Shown here: positions 16,613 through 24,551 of the stretch, one piece after another
Position numbering within the stretch: the first letter of the stretch is position 1
Layout of the letters: every line of letters begins with the position of its first letter
The notes under the pieces: model-generated
Seen by the model: the letters and a program-made list of their open reading frames with translations, nothing else
What the model was told of the DNA's origin: nothing
Databases searched by the model: none
DNA from: an uncultured Spirochaetaceae bacterium
GTDB lineage: Bacteria; Spirochaetota; Spirochaetia; Treponematales; Treponemataceae
Direction: 5' to 3'
DNA: 64,000 nucleotides
Assembly (NCBI GenBank): GCA_902797305.1
Contig: CADBSK010000015.1
Location: 62,001 to 126,000, forward strand
Translations under genes and position numbers: made by a program

Positions 16613-18817
16613 TTATCTGTTGTTGAGAGACCAATATACTTCATTATGCTCTAATTGTGAATTATATTCTGCAAAATTAAATGCAGTTTTACCTTCTGAG
16701 TTGCGGATTGTTGTAATAGCACCGTTTTTTAGAAGGAGTTTGATTATTTCTGTTGAATCGGCGTATTCGGCTGCGTACATAAGAGGGGTTTTACCCTCAT
16801 AAAAGCGGTTTAATGGAATACCAGAATCAATAAATACATTTAATTTTGCAAGTTTTGTAATTGTGCTGCTGGAATTCGAGGTGATTGCCAAAATAAATGC
16901 CTTGAAAATTTCTTTACTTCCCACCGGATACGAAGAAATAATCTTTCGTAAAACTTCAGGATTATCAGTGTAGCAGGATGCAATTGAAAGAGGGTTGTTT
17001 CCGAAATTATTTTCCAGCTGGGTGTCAGCCCCATTTTTGATAAGAAGATTGGTTATTTCGATATTGTTTTGGTAGCGGACAGCATACATAAGAGCAGACC
17101 AGCCATCATTGTCCTGAATATTAACATCTGCGCCAGATTTTAAAAGGGATTTAATTTCCCAGTCATTACCTTTTTTAACGGCCTTCATCAATGCAGTTCT
17201 ACCGTCTTTATCTTTCTGGTTTGGATTATCAATTGTTGCCAAATTAGAATTTGTTTCATCCTGAACTGCAACAGGTTTTTGAGCCTTAGGTGCATAGTCA
17301 TACAAATATTTAGAATTATTGTATTTTGAAACCGGTGCTTTTGGAACATCAATTACAACTTTTTTAGGAGTTTCCTTTTTAGTTTCTGATGAAGCTATTT
17401 CTGATGTCTTTTTATTTTCAACAGGTTTACTTGTATTTGATTCTTTAGAAGTATCATCATTTTTAACTGCTACTTCTACTTCTTTAACTTCATTCTGAGG
17501 TTTATCGATTTTTTTAGATTCAGTTTTTGAATCTGTTTCTTTAACAGGTTCTTTAATTTGTTCGGTTGCTGTCTCTTTGGTCTGTTCTTTTAAACTATCT
17601 TGAACAGGTTCAGATACCTCTGGAATAATTTTTTTCTTCCCAAAAGTTGATTTTGCAACTACAACATTTTCTTCTTCTGGTTCCGGTGCAGGTTCAAGAA
17701 CAGCTTCAGAAATTTTTTCAGGTTCAGGAATAACTTCTTCTAATGCAACTTCCTGAACAGGTTCTGCTTCATCCTGTTTTGATGGTAATGCTAAAAGTTC
17801 ATCTGCTTGAATTTCTTCAGCGACAATTTCATCCGCGATAACTTCTTCTGAAGGAATTCCTTCTGGAGTTACAACATTTTCGGCTATAACGTTTTGCATC
17901 TCTTCTGAGGGGTCTTCTTTGATTTCTTCTGCATTGATGCTTTCTGTTAAAAGAACATCAGGGGTTACAGAAGATTCTTGATTTTCAGAAATTGATTCTT
18001 GAATTACAGGAGCTGGTTCTTGTGGTTCTGTAGTTTCTGTTAGTTCAATTGTTGTTTCTTGTGGCTGGATTTCAGGCTCTTCTTCATAATCAGAAAAAGA
18101 AACCTTTCCACCTGTAACTTGAAGTGCCTGATCAACAGTTTCTGATGCTACTGGAATTTCAGGGACTTTTTCCTTTGTTTTTTTACCAGTTTTCTTAGGT
18201 TCTTTTGTAACAGCTTTTGGCTGCTTTTCTACTGTTTCTTTGACTGGATTTTTTTCAGTAGTTTTTGTTTGAGATTCCTGGTCTTTTTTGGCAGTTTTTG
18301 TTTTTTGTGCAACTTCTGTCTGCTCAAAACCAGACTGCATATCGCCTACATATTTTTTTACAATATATACTGCCTGAGGACCTCGGTTCTGATTTGCGTA
18401 ATCCCATGCAGAATTGCCAGTTTTATCTTTTCGTAAAAGATTTTTCTTAATATTTGAATCGCTTCCGTATTTTGCAAGAATAACTCTGATTACATTTGGA
18501 TCCTGGCTCATTCGGCAGGCATACATGAGTGCATCCTGGCCTTTTCTATTTTTTGTCTGAGGCTTAATTCCTGCTTTTAACATAAGGGAAACAATGCTCT
18601 CGGCACGGCCATATTCAACTGCTTTCATTAAAAGGGTATCTCGTTCTGGACCAACCTTTGTAAGAATCATTTCACTATCTGAAATAAGGGCTTTTTTTAT
18701 ATCTGTAAAGGTTCCTTCTTTCATTAAATTATTATATCTTTCTTCTTTTGATTCTGCAAAAACTGAAACACTGGAGAGGAAGACTGTAAAAATCAATAAT
18801 GTAAATATTCTCTTCAT
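16613..18817 (-). CDS. Exported ankyrin-repeat protein with long Glu/Pro/Thr/Lys-rich linker
   Basis: 734 residues from ATG 18817. A signal peptide (MKRIFTLLIFTVFLSSVSVFA) ends before ESKEE, so the protein should be exported to the periplasm. Residues about 45-160 hold ankyrin-like repeats (TLLMKAVEYGR, DALMYACRMSQD). A low-complexity region of roughly 350 residues rich in E, P, T, V and K follows. The C-terminal 210 residues hold canonical ankyrin repeats (GRTALMKAVKKGN, WSALMYAVRYQN, KTPLMYAAEYAD). The frame stays open upstream to 19099, but that part overlaps rpsF and its promoter and lacks a ribosome-binding site, so I reject it. Its own promoter lies at 18842-18870. The partner is unknown; a spacer-like linker crossing the periplasm is conceivable. 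Confidence 0.82.
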   Translation of the reverse strand: MKRIFTLLIFTVFLSSVSVFAESKEERYNNLMKEGTFTDIKKALISDSEMILTKVGPERDTLLMKAVEYGRAESIVSLMLKAGIKPQTKNRKGQDALMYACRMSQDPNVIRVILAKYGSDSNIKKNLLRKDKTGNSAWDYANQNRGPQAVYIVKKYVGDMQSGFEQTEVAQKTKTAKKDQESQTKTTEKNPVKETVEKQPKAVTKEPKKTGKKTKEKVPEIPVASETVDQALQVTGGKVSFSDYEEEPEIQPQETTIELTETTEPQEPAPVIQESISENQESSVTPDVLLTESINAEEIKEDPSEEMQNVIAENVVTPEGIPSEEVIADEIVAEEIQADELLALPSKQDEAEPVQEVALEEVIPEPEKISEAVLEPAPEPEEENVVVAKSTFGKKKIIPEVSEPVQDSLKEQTKETATEQIKEPVKETDSKTESKKIDKPQNEVKEVEVAVKNDDTSKESNTSKPVENKKTSEIASSETKKETPKKVVIDVPKAPVSKYNNSKYLYDYAPKAQKPVAVQDETNSNLATIDNPNQKDKDGRTALMKAVKKGNDWEIKSLLKSGADVNIQDNDGWSALMYAVRYQNNIEITNLLIKNGADTQLENNFGNNPLSIASCYTDNPEVLRKIISSYPVGSKEIFKAFILAITSNSSSTITKLAKLNVFIDSGIPLNRFYEGKTPLMYAAEYADSTEIIKLLLKNGAITTIRNSEGKTAFNFAEYNSQLEHNEVYWSLNNR

Positions 18818-18841
18818 ATTATATGTAGAAAGCATAAAATA

Positions 18842-18870
18842 ATTATAATATAGCAGTTGTTTACGGTCAA
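18842..18870 (-). promoter_or_regulatory. Promoter of the ankyrin gene
   Basis: Minus strand: TTGACC (18870-18865), a 17-base spacer and TATAAT (18847-18842). It stands back to back with the rpsF promoter, whose -35 box begins 6 bases away. Confidence 0.65.
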
Positions 18871-18875
18871 TAATA

Positions 18876-18904
18876 TTGACTTGTTTTACACGATTTTGTA
18901 ATAT
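18876..18904 (+). promoter_or_regulatory. Promoter of the rpsF operon
   Basis: TTGACT (18876-18881), a 17-base spacer and TAATAT (18899-18904). The leader from about 18911 to 18959 contains a 7-bp hairpin, GAGGCTC / GAGCTTC. I cannot confirm the known S6:S18-binding leader motif in it. Confidence 0.6.
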
Positions 18905-18959
18905 GTAAAAACACCCCTTGAGGCTCGTATGAGCTTCCAATGTCCATAAGGAGAAAAAA

Positions 18960-19244
18960 ATGAGAAAGTACGAATTGATGACTATCTTCCCATTAGACGA
19001 AGAAAAGTCAAAGAAAGCTACTGAAGAAGTACGCAACACACTTAAATCTTTTGGCGCAGAAATCGAAGAAGAAAAGCTTTTCGGTGATCGCGACCTCACT
19101 TACGAAGTAAAGAAACAGAACCGTGGTCGTTTTGTTCTCTTCACACTTAAACTTAATCCTGCAAAGATTACAGAAATCGACGGTGCATTTAAGATTCAGA
19201 AAGATCTTCTTAAATACCTTTTCGTAAAAATCGAAGAAAAATAG
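18960..19244 (+). CDS. rpsF: Small-subunit ribosomal protein bS6
   Basis: 94 residues. MRKYELMTIFPLDEEKSKKA at the start and the beta-strand LTYEVKKQNRGRFVLFTLKL are typical of bS6. It binds 16S rRNA in the platform as a heterodimer with bS18, encoded two genes later. AAGGAG lies 7 bases before ATG. Its codons are biased to the C-ending forms used by strongly expressed genes, unlike most neighbours. It leads the cluster rpsF-ssb-rpsR-rplI-dnaB, a classic bacterial arrangement also found in treponemes. Confidence 0.97.
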   Translation: MRKYELMTIFPLDEEKSKKATEEVRNTLKSFGAEIEEEKLFGDRDLTYEVKKQNRGRFVLFTLKLNPAKITEIDGAFKIQKDLLKYLFVKIEEK

Positions 19245-19262
19245 TCGGTTCAAGAGGAATAT

Positions 19263-19760
19263 ATGGCGACAGATTTAAATCACGTAGTTTTGGTTGGCAG
19301 ACTTACAAAAGATTTGGGAGCTGATGAACGTTCTTTCGGATACGTTGGAAACGGACAGGCTAGAGCTACTGTGAGTATCGCCGTTAACCGTAGCCGTAAA
19401 GGCGCAGATGGAAACTGGATTGACGAAGCTAATTACTTCGATGTAACAATCTGGGGAAAAACTGCAGAAAATCTTAAACCTTATCTTACTAAGGGAAAGC
19501 AGATTGCTGTAGATGGTTACCTTAAGCAGGACAGATGGGAAAAGGACGGTCAGAAATTTAGTAAAGTTTCTATCGTTGCAAACAATGTGCAATTATTGGG
19601 CGGAAGATCTGATGGCGGTCAAGGAATGGCCGGGGGTGCATCAGGTGGATTCCAGCCAAAACCAAGTTTTGCACAGCCTATGACTAATACTATGCCTGAT
19701 TATGGTGCTGATCCATATGGTAGTACCGATGGTGATTTCCCTGAAGACATTCCATTCTAA
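19263..19760 (+). CDS. ssb: Single-stranded DNA-binding protein
   Basis: 165 residues. The OB-fold occupies residues about 1-115 (LNHVVLVGRLTKDLG, then ANYFDVTIWGKTAENL and KGKQIAVDGYLKQDRWE). A Gly/Gln-rich flexible linker follows, and the acidic tip ends DFPEDIPF, the partner-binding tail that recruits replication and repair proteins. It acts as a tetramer coating ssDNA. A short ribosome-binding site (AGAGGAA) precedes ATG. Lying between rpsF and rpsR is the usual bacterial context. Confidence 0.96.
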   Translation: MATDLNHVVLVGRLTKDLGADERSFGYVGNGQARATVSIAVNRSRKGADGNWIDEANYFDVTIWGKTAENLKPYLTKGKQIAVDGYLKQDRWEKDGQKFSKVSIVANNVQLLGGRSDGGQGMAGGASGGFQPKPSFAQPMTNTMPDYGADPYGSTDGDFPEDIPF

Positions 19761-19778
19761 TTTTATTTGGAGATAACT

Positions 19779-20105
19779 ATGGCAGAAGAAACAAAAGATA
19801 TGTATGAAGAAAAAGAAGTAGCTCCAAGAGCAACTTCTGTAGAAACTGAAGGTCGTGAAGAAGAAGCTCGCGACGGTGGTCGTGGCAAGGGAAAGACATA
19901 CTTCCGCAAGAAGGTTTGTCGTTTCTGTGCTAACAAAGCAAAAATCGACTACAAAGATGCTGACGGACTTCGTCGCTTCACAACAGAACGTGGTAAGATT
20001 CTTCCACGTCGCATCACAGGTACTTGTGCAAAGCACCAGCGTGAACTTGCCAGCGCAATCAAGCGCGCTCGCTCAATCTGCTTGTTACCATTCGTTGCAG
20101 AGTAA
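19779..20105 (+). CDS. rpsR: Small-subunit ribosomal protein bS18, zinc-ligand type with acidic N-terminal extension
   Basis: 108 residues, longer than the usual 75-90 because of an acidic N-terminal extension of about 35 residues ([16 protein letters not shown] onward). The core has C47-x2-C50 and C83-x2-H86, the ligand set of the zinc-binding form of bS18. The RNA-binding end [21 protein letters not shown] is canonical. It pairs with bS6 in the 30S platform. I use ATG 19779: GGAG at 19769-19772 lies 6 bases upstream, and the TTG at 19767 is part of that site. An unusual repeat- and hairpin-rich gap of 182 bases follows before rplI. Confidence 0.95.
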   Translation: MAEETKDMYEEKEVAPRATSVETEGREEEARDGGRGKGKTYFRKKVCRFCANKAKIDYKDADGLRRFTTERGKILPRRITGTCAKHQRELASAIKRARSICLLPFVAE

Positions 20106-20116
20106 GAGCGAGAACG

Positions 20117-20207
20117 AAGCGAGCAGTGCGGAGCTTTGTTCGAGCGTCTCGTATGGGAAAAAATGCCAAAGCATTTTTGACGAGTTATGAAGAAAAGCGA
20201 GCAGTGC
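20117..20207 (+). repeat. Direct repeat of 13 bases with hairpins in the rpsR-rplI gap
   Basis: AAGCGAGCAGTGC occurs exactly at 20117-20129 and 20195-20207, each followed by a related GGAGCTT or AGCTT. The first copy lies in a hairpin, GAACGAAGC (20112-20120) / GCTTTGTTC (20133-20141), 9 bp with one G-T pair. Between the copies AAAAATGC / GCATTTTT (around 20158-20177) forms an 8-bp AT-rich hairpin. The composition is richer in G+C than the rest of the intergenic DNA, which suggests a small dispersed palindromic element. Confidence 0.5.
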
Positions 20208-20230
20208 AGCTTACGACTAAAATCAAAATT

Positions 20231-20262
20231 ATACGGCGATCCAACTCCTGGTGACGCCGTAT
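20231..20262 (+). promoter_or_regulatory. Leader hairpin upstream of rplI
   Basis: ATACGGCG (20231-20238) pairs perfectly with CGCCGTAT (20255-20262), with a small inner CCA/TGG pairing in the loop. No T run follows, so it is not a standard terminator. It ends 25 bases before the rplI start and could be an RNA processing or regulatory element. Confidence 0.4.
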
Positions 20263-20287
20263 TAAATATTCAAGAGGAGCTTGAAAA

Positions 20288-20803
20288 ATGAAAGTTATTC
20301 TTAATGTAGATGTTAAGTATCTTGGTGAAGAAGGTGATGTAAAAAACGTAGCAAACGGTTATGCTCGTAACTTCCTTCTTCCTCGCAATCTTGCTGTTCC
20401 TTACAATGATGCAACTGCAGCATTGTTTGAAGCTCGCAAGGCTGAAATTGAAGCACGCAAAGAAGTTAAACGTGCAAATGCTAAGAGCCTTAAAGAAAAG
20501 CTTGAATCTGCTGATATTACAATTGAAATGCCAGCTGGTTCAAACGGTAAACTTTACGGTGCAGTTACTTCAACTGTTATCGCTGAAGTTCTTGCAAAAC
20601 TCGGTTTTGAAATCGAACGCAAGCGTATTGATATTCCAGGACTTGCAATCAAGTCTGTAGGTAACTATCACGCTACAATTAAATTATATGAAGCTTCTAC
20701 AGCAGAAATCAAAGTTGTTGTAAAAGCACAGGGCGGTGCAGAAGTTGCAGAAAAAGCTGATTCTAAAAAAGAAGAAGCTGCAGCAGAAGCAAAAGCTGAG
20801 TAA
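20288..20803 (+). CDS. rplI: Large-subunit ribosomal protein bL9
   Basis: 171 residues. The N-terminal domain begins MKVILNVDVKYLGEEGDVKNVANGYARNFLLP (residues 1-32 as a region), with the long connecting helix about 42-75 and the C-terminal domain containing GKLYGAVTST and KSVGNYHATIKL. An extra Ala/Glu/Lys-rich tail of about 20 residues extends beyond the usual 150. bL9 binds domain V of 23S rRNA near L1. GAGGAG lies upstream of ATG. The gap before it carries a hairpin at 20231 and repeats. Confidence 0.95.
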   Translation: MKVILNVDVKYLGEEGDVKNVANGYARNFLLPRNLAVPYNDATAALFEARKAEIEARKEVKRANAKSLKEKLESADITIEMPAGSNGKLYGAVTSTVIAEVLAKLGFEIERKRIDIPGLAIKSVGNYHATIKLYEASTAEIKVVVKAQGGAEVAEKADSKKEEAAAEAKAE

Positions 20804-20825
20804 TTTAATATTTGCATAGGCATTA

Positions 20826-20858
20826 AAAGGCGACAATCCTCTACGGACTGTCGCCTTT
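20826..20858 (+). terminator. Hairpin after rplI, probable terminator
   Basis: AAAGGCGACA (20826-20835) pairs with TGTCGCCTTT (20849-20858). The T tract is short (TTTGTCGT), so termination is probably partial and dnaB may still be reached by read-through. Confidence 0.6.
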
Positions 20859-20929
20859 GTCGTATATAGAGATAATTCAATTTTGTTGATAACTTGTTGA
20901 TTGTTGGTGAATAAAAAGGGGATAAAAAC

Positions 20930-22258
20930 ATGGATACGCTTGAATTAAAAGATAAAATACTTCCACAAAACTTAGAAGCTGAACAAGCTGTATTAGGAGC
21001 ATTGTTGCTTGACTGGCAGGCAATGAGTGAAGTGGCCCCTAAACTTAAACCCGACAGGTTTTATTCATTTCAAAACAGGGTTGTTTATGAAGGAATGGAA
21101 TCTCTTAATCGACAAAATAAACGTGGAGATATTTTAACCCTAAAAACAGAACTTGAAAATCTTGGAAAATTAGAACAGGCGGGAGGCGATGCGTATATTG
21201 CTTCTTTAACAGATGCCGTTCCTACTAGTGCAAATATTATGTACTATGTTGATATAGTTAACGACTGTGCTATTCGTCGCGATATGATAAAAATGTCAGC
21301 AGAACTTAAAGCCTCTGCATTCGACACATCAAAAGAGAGTAAATATCTTCTTGAAGAAGCTGAAAAGAAAATCTTTAATCTTGCTGATCAGCGTTCTAAT
21401 ACAAATATTTGGGAAATGCAAAGTGTTATTAATTCTACAATTACTCTTATTGACAATAGATATAAGAATAATTCGGAATTAACAGGGGTTCCTAGTGGTA
21501 TTGCAAGACTTGATACAATGACAAGTGGATTCCAAAAATCGGAATTAATTATCATTGGTGCACGTCCTTCTATTGGTAAAACAGCTTTTGCGCTCTCAAT
21601 GATGCAGGAAATTGCTGTAGAGCGAAAAATTCCTTGTGGATTTTTCTCTCTTGAAATGAGTAGTATTTCTATTGGTCAGCGTTTACTATCCCAGGTTGCA
21701 AGAATTCCGAGCAGTAAACTACGAAAAGGTATGCTTAGTATGGCCGATTTTCAGAAGTTACAGGATGCCGGTGGAAAGTGTTATAATTCCCCATTGTATA
21801 TCTGTGATACTCCTAATATGCAGTTGTTAGAGCTTAGAGCTATGGCTCGAAGAATGAAAACTAATTATGATGTACAGATTATTTTTATTGACTATATTGG
21901 TTTAATTACAACCGATAATCCTGGAGCCCCTGTCTATGAAACTGTATCTGAAATTTCAAAATCGTTAAAAGCTCTTGCTCGAGAACTTGACATTCCTATA
22001 GTTGCTTTGTGTCAGGTTGCTCGTGATGCAGAAGGTCAGGAACCTAATCTTGCTCAGTTAAGAGGTTCTGGATCTATCGAACAGGATGCCGATGTTGTAT
22101 TATTCTTACACCGAGAAAGAATTAAAAGTGATGAAGAAAACCCAGTTCAGGAGGCAAAGTGTATTGTTGCAAAACAACGAAACGGAGCCTGTGGTGATGT
22201 GGAAATGATGTTCTTTCCTTCGTTTACAAAATTTGAAAATAAGGTTTCTGAAAATTAA
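20930..22258 (+). CDS. dnaB: Replicative DNA helicase DnaB
   Basis: 442 residues, normal for intein-free DnaB. The N-terminal domain (LPQNLEAEQAVLGALLLD) is followed by the RecA-like domain with Walker A GARPSIGKTAFALSM near residue 205, the Walker B region IIFIDYIGLI near 322, and the C-terminal LAQLRGSGSIEQDADVVLFLHR with the arginine finger region. It unwinds DNA at the fork as a hexamer and contacts primase, whose gene dnaG is at 37449. AAGGGG lies upstream of ATG. It is the last gene of the rpsF cluster. Confidence 0.96.
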   Translation: MDTLELKDKILPQNLEAEQAVLGALLLDWQAMSEVAPKLKPDRFYSFQNRVVYEGMESLNRQNKRGDILTLKTELENLGKLEQAGGDAYIASLTDAVPTSANIMYYVDIVNDCAIRRDMIKMSAELKASAFDTSKESKYLLEEAEKKIFNLADQRSNTNIWEMQSVINSTITLIDNRYKNNSELTGVPSGIARLDTMTSGFQKSELIIIGARPSIGKTAFALSMMQEIAVERKIPCGFFSLEMSSISIGQRLLSQVARIPSSKLRKGMLSMADFQKLQDAGGKCYNSPLYICDTPNMQLLELRAMARRMKTNYDVQIIFIDYIGLITTDNPGAPVYETVSEISKSLKALARELDIPIVALCQVARDAEGQEPNLAQLRGSGSIEQDADVVLFLHRERIKSDEENPVQEAKCIVAKQRNGACGDVEMMFFPSFTKFENKVSEN

Positions 22259-22331
22259 GATTTTACAAATAAATCTAAAAAAAACTATTTAAAAAATATA
22301 AAAAAAATTACAAAAAAATGTCCGAAGTATA

Positions 22332-22360
22332 TTGACTATTTTTTCGTAATTCTATATATT
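22332..22360 (+). promoter_or_regulatory. Promoter of tRNA-Gly
   Basis: TTGACT (22332-22337), a 17-base spacer and TATATT (22355-22360), 15 bases before the mature tRNA 5' end. Confidence 0.7.
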
Positions 22361-22375
22361 ATAAACATAAGCAAT

Positions 22376-22448
22376 GCGGTAGTCATATAACGGCTCATTA
22401 TCTCAGCCTTCCAAGCTGATGACGAGGGTTCGACTCCCTTCTACCGCT
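22376..22448 (+). tRNA. tRNA-Gly, anticodon TCC
   Basis: A 73-base cloverleaf. The acceptor arm GCGGTAG pairs with CTACCGC; the anticodon stem TCAGC/GCTGA holds the loop CTTCCAA with anticodon TCC; the T arm has GGTTCGACTCC. The D stem is short (ATA/TAT). The discriminator is T and no CCA is encoded. It has its own promoter and terminator. Confidence 0.93.
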
Positions 22449-22450
22449 TA

Positions 22451-22481
22451 AACGAGTTCCATTTGGAACTCGTTTTTTTTT
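22451..22481 (+). terminator. Intrinsic terminator after tRNA-Gly
   Basis: A perfect 10-bp stem AACGAGTTCC / GGAACTCGTT with loop ATTT, followed by a run of T. Confidence 0.92.
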
Positions 22482-22538
22482 GAATAAATAATTTCATTAC
22501 TATAATTTAACAAGTAGATTGTTTGTTTGAGGAATTAT

Positions 22539-23033
22539 ATGGCAGAAGAAAAAGAGTATAAGCGTCCAACCTGGGATGAATATTTTATGGAAGTCAGTAG
22601 AACTATCGCTAAGCGTGCAACTTGCGATAGAGGAAGAAGCGGCTGTGTAATCGCCAGAGATAATCAGATTTTGGTTACTGGATATGTTGGTTCTCCAGCA
22701 GGATTACCTCATTGTGATGAAGAGGGGCATTTATTTAAGAAAACAATTCATGAAGATGGTAGCGTCACAAATCACTGTGTAAGAACTGTTCATGCAGAGC
22801 AAAATGCTATCTGTCAGGCAGCTAAACGAGGAATTAGTATTGATGGAGCTACCGTTTACTGTAAAATGACTCCTTGCAGAACTTGTGCAATGTTAATAAT
22901 TAATTGCGGAATTAAAAGAGTTGTGTGTGAGAAGCATTATCATGATGAGGCTGATTCGATAGAAATGTTTAAGAAAGTTGGAATTAAGATAGAACATCTG
23001 GAAGATGGAATCCAACAGTACGACAATATGTAA
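22539..23033 (+). CDS. Deoxycytidylate deaminase-family protein (ComEB-like)
   Basis: 164 residues of the zinc-dependent cytidine/deoxycytidylate deaminase fold. The zinc site is complete: HAEQNAI (His ligand and catalytic Glu, near residue 86) and PCRTC (two Cys ligands, near 111-115). RSGCVIARDNQILVTGYVGSPAG and the insert with CDEEGHLF fit dCMP deaminase, which makes dUMP for thymidylate synthesis. ATG 22539 is preferred because GAGG at 22529-22532 lies 6 bases upstream; the TTG at 22527 is part of that site. TATAAT at 22501-22506 may be its -10 box. It stands alone between the tRNA-Gly terminator and a terminator shared with convergent thrC. Confidence 0.88.
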   Translation: MAEEKEYKRPTWDEYFMEVSRTIAKRATCDRGRSGCVIARDNQILVTGYVGSPAGLPHCDEEGHLFKKTIHEDGSVTNHCVRTVHAEQNAICQAAKRGISIDGATVYCKMTPCRTCAMLIINCGIKRVVCEKHYHDEADSIEMFKKVGIKIEHLEDGIQQYDNM

Positions 23034-23066
23034 ATAAAGCTTAATTAATTGTTTTTTTTAATAAAG

Positions 23067-23114
23067 AAGGCTGCCCTGTAAAGTATTAAAACTTCTTAAA
23101 GGACAGCCTTTTTT
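23067..23114 (+). terminator. Intrinsic terminator between the deaminase gene and thrC
   Basis: AAGGCTGCCCT (23067-23077) pairs with AGGACAGCCTT (23100-23110) with one mismatch, followed by six T. It ends 2 bases from the convergent thrC stop. Confidence 0.8.
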
Positions 23115-23116
23115 CG

Positions 23117-24535
23117 TTATTTAGTTAAGTTAGATCTTAACCAATCCTTAAATGTTTCGTAATTATTTTCCATTGGGATTGCCTGATCAGGAAGATTCAT
23201 AACAGCCTGTAAGCTTTCTGGAATAGAAGGTTCTCTTCCAATAGCATCTTTTACTGTTGAACCAAACTTTGCAGGATGTGCAGTTTCAAGAATGATTCCT
23301 ACTGCATTTTTGTTTATGATCTGGTTAGCCCATTCAGGTACATTTGCTGTTAATCCAGGCTTTGTGTAGTCACCTTTTTTACCGTTTACCAAGTCCTGCA
23401 TTCCGCCATTAAGAATTGTATCCCAAGCTTTCCATGCAATTGCTCCGTGAGGGTCAATTATATATCCGTTTTTTGTGTTACATTCAGTAATTGCAGATTT
23501 GATTCCTTCGTTATCCAACCAGTATGAACCAAACATCTGACGTACCTGTTCAAGTGTGTACATTGCTTTGATTCGTTCATAATTACTTGGAGCACCAACA
23601 TCCATTGCGTTGGCATAGGTTTCTACAGATGGGCGTGCATTATATTCACCGGTTGCAATCCAGTCAGGAATTGTACGATTAGAGTTTGTTGCAGCAACAA
23701 ATCCGGTGATTGGAGCTCCCATTTCTTTTGCAATCAAACCAGATGTTAAATTACCAAAGTTACCAGATGGTACAACAGTTATGATTGATGGATTTTCAAG
23801 CTTAGAATCAAGAGGAGAACGATTTTTTACTACAAGAGATGAATACATGTAATAAAAACTCTGTGGAAGCAATCTTGAAATATTGATAGAGTTTGCAGAT
23901 GATAATCTGAATTCTTTTCTTAATTCTGCATCTGTAAATGCTGTTTTTACAAGTTTCTGACAGTCATCAAATGTTCCTTTTACTTTAAGTGCACGAACAT
24001 TACCAGTAAATGTAGAAAGCTGTTTTTCCTGTATTTTAGAAATTTTTCCTTCTGGATATAAAATTGTTACATCAAGGCCAGGAACATTATGAAAAGCTGA
24101 GCCAACTGCAGAACCTGTATCACCTGATGTTGCTACGAGAATATGAAGTGTTCCGTTTTCTGTTTTATTAAAATAAGACATTACACGGGCCATAAAACGT
24201 GCTCCAAAATCCTTAAAAGCACATGTAGGACCATGGAAAAGTTCAAGCACATATGAATGTGAATCTACAGGAACAACTTTTGGTGTAAAAGGATATGCAT
24301 CCTGAATAATTTCCATTAAATCTTCATCTGGGATTTCGCCTTCTACATAAGGTTTAGCCATGTTAAAAGCTATATCTCTAAAAGATGGTTCTGGGTTTTT
24401 ATTGATAAAGGATTGTGGAAGTTTTGGAAAACTTACAGGAATGTACAATCCTCCGGTTGCAGAGTTCATTCCACCCATTACTGCAGTTCTAAAATTTGTT
24501 TTAACGCTATCGTCTCTTGTATCTGTATAAATCAT
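23117..24535 (-). CDS. thrC: Threonine synthase
   Basis: 472 residues, the long ThrC type. The PLP lysine is in HGPTCAFKDFGARF near residue 110. SGDTGSAVGSAF and the phosphate-binding PSGNFGNLTSG (near 255) are both typical. The C-terminal AHPAKFGSTV is also conserved. It converts O-phospho-L-homoserine to threonine. AAGGAA lies before ATG. It follows a lipoprotein gene by 16 bases and may share its promoter. No other threonine-pathway gene is in the window. Confidence 0.95.
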   Translation of the reverse strand: MIYTDTRDDSVKTNFRTAVMGGMNSATGGLYIPVSFPKLPQSFINKNPEPSFRDIAFNMAKPYVEGEIPDEDLMEIIQDAYPFTPKVVPVDSHSYVLELFHGPTCAFKDFGARFMARVMSYFNKTENGTLHILVATSGDTGSAVGSAFHNVPGLDVTILYPEGKISKIQEKQLSTFTGNVRALKVKGTFDDCQKLVKTAFTDAELRKEFRLSSANSINISRLLPQSFYYMYSSLVVKNRSPLDSKLENPSIITVVPSGNFGNLTSGLIAKEMGAPITGFVAATNSNRTIPDWIATGEYNARPSVETYANAMDVGAPSNYERIKAMYTLEQVRQMFGSYWLDNEGIKSAITECNTKNGYIIDPHGAIAWKAWDTILNGGMQDLVNGKKGDYTKPGLTANVPEWANQIINKNAVGIILETAHPAKFGSTVKDAIGREPSIPESLQAVMNLPDQAIPMENNYETFKDWLRSNLTK

Positions 24536-24551
24536 ATTTATATTCCTTTAT

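Noticed and set aside
18905-18959. S6:S18-binding leader motif before rpsF.
   Set aside because: Only a 7-bp hairpin is visible and the expected conserved bulge could not be matched.
18818-19099. The ankyrin ORF can be extended upstream on the minus strand to 19099.
   Set aside because: The extension runs through the rpsF gene and both promoters, has no ribosome-binding site, and the signal peptide begins at 18817.
19855-20190. An alternative ORF of 111 codons overlapping rpsR and its 3' gap.
   Set aside because: It is a frame shadow of rpsR with no start signal and no recognisable domain.
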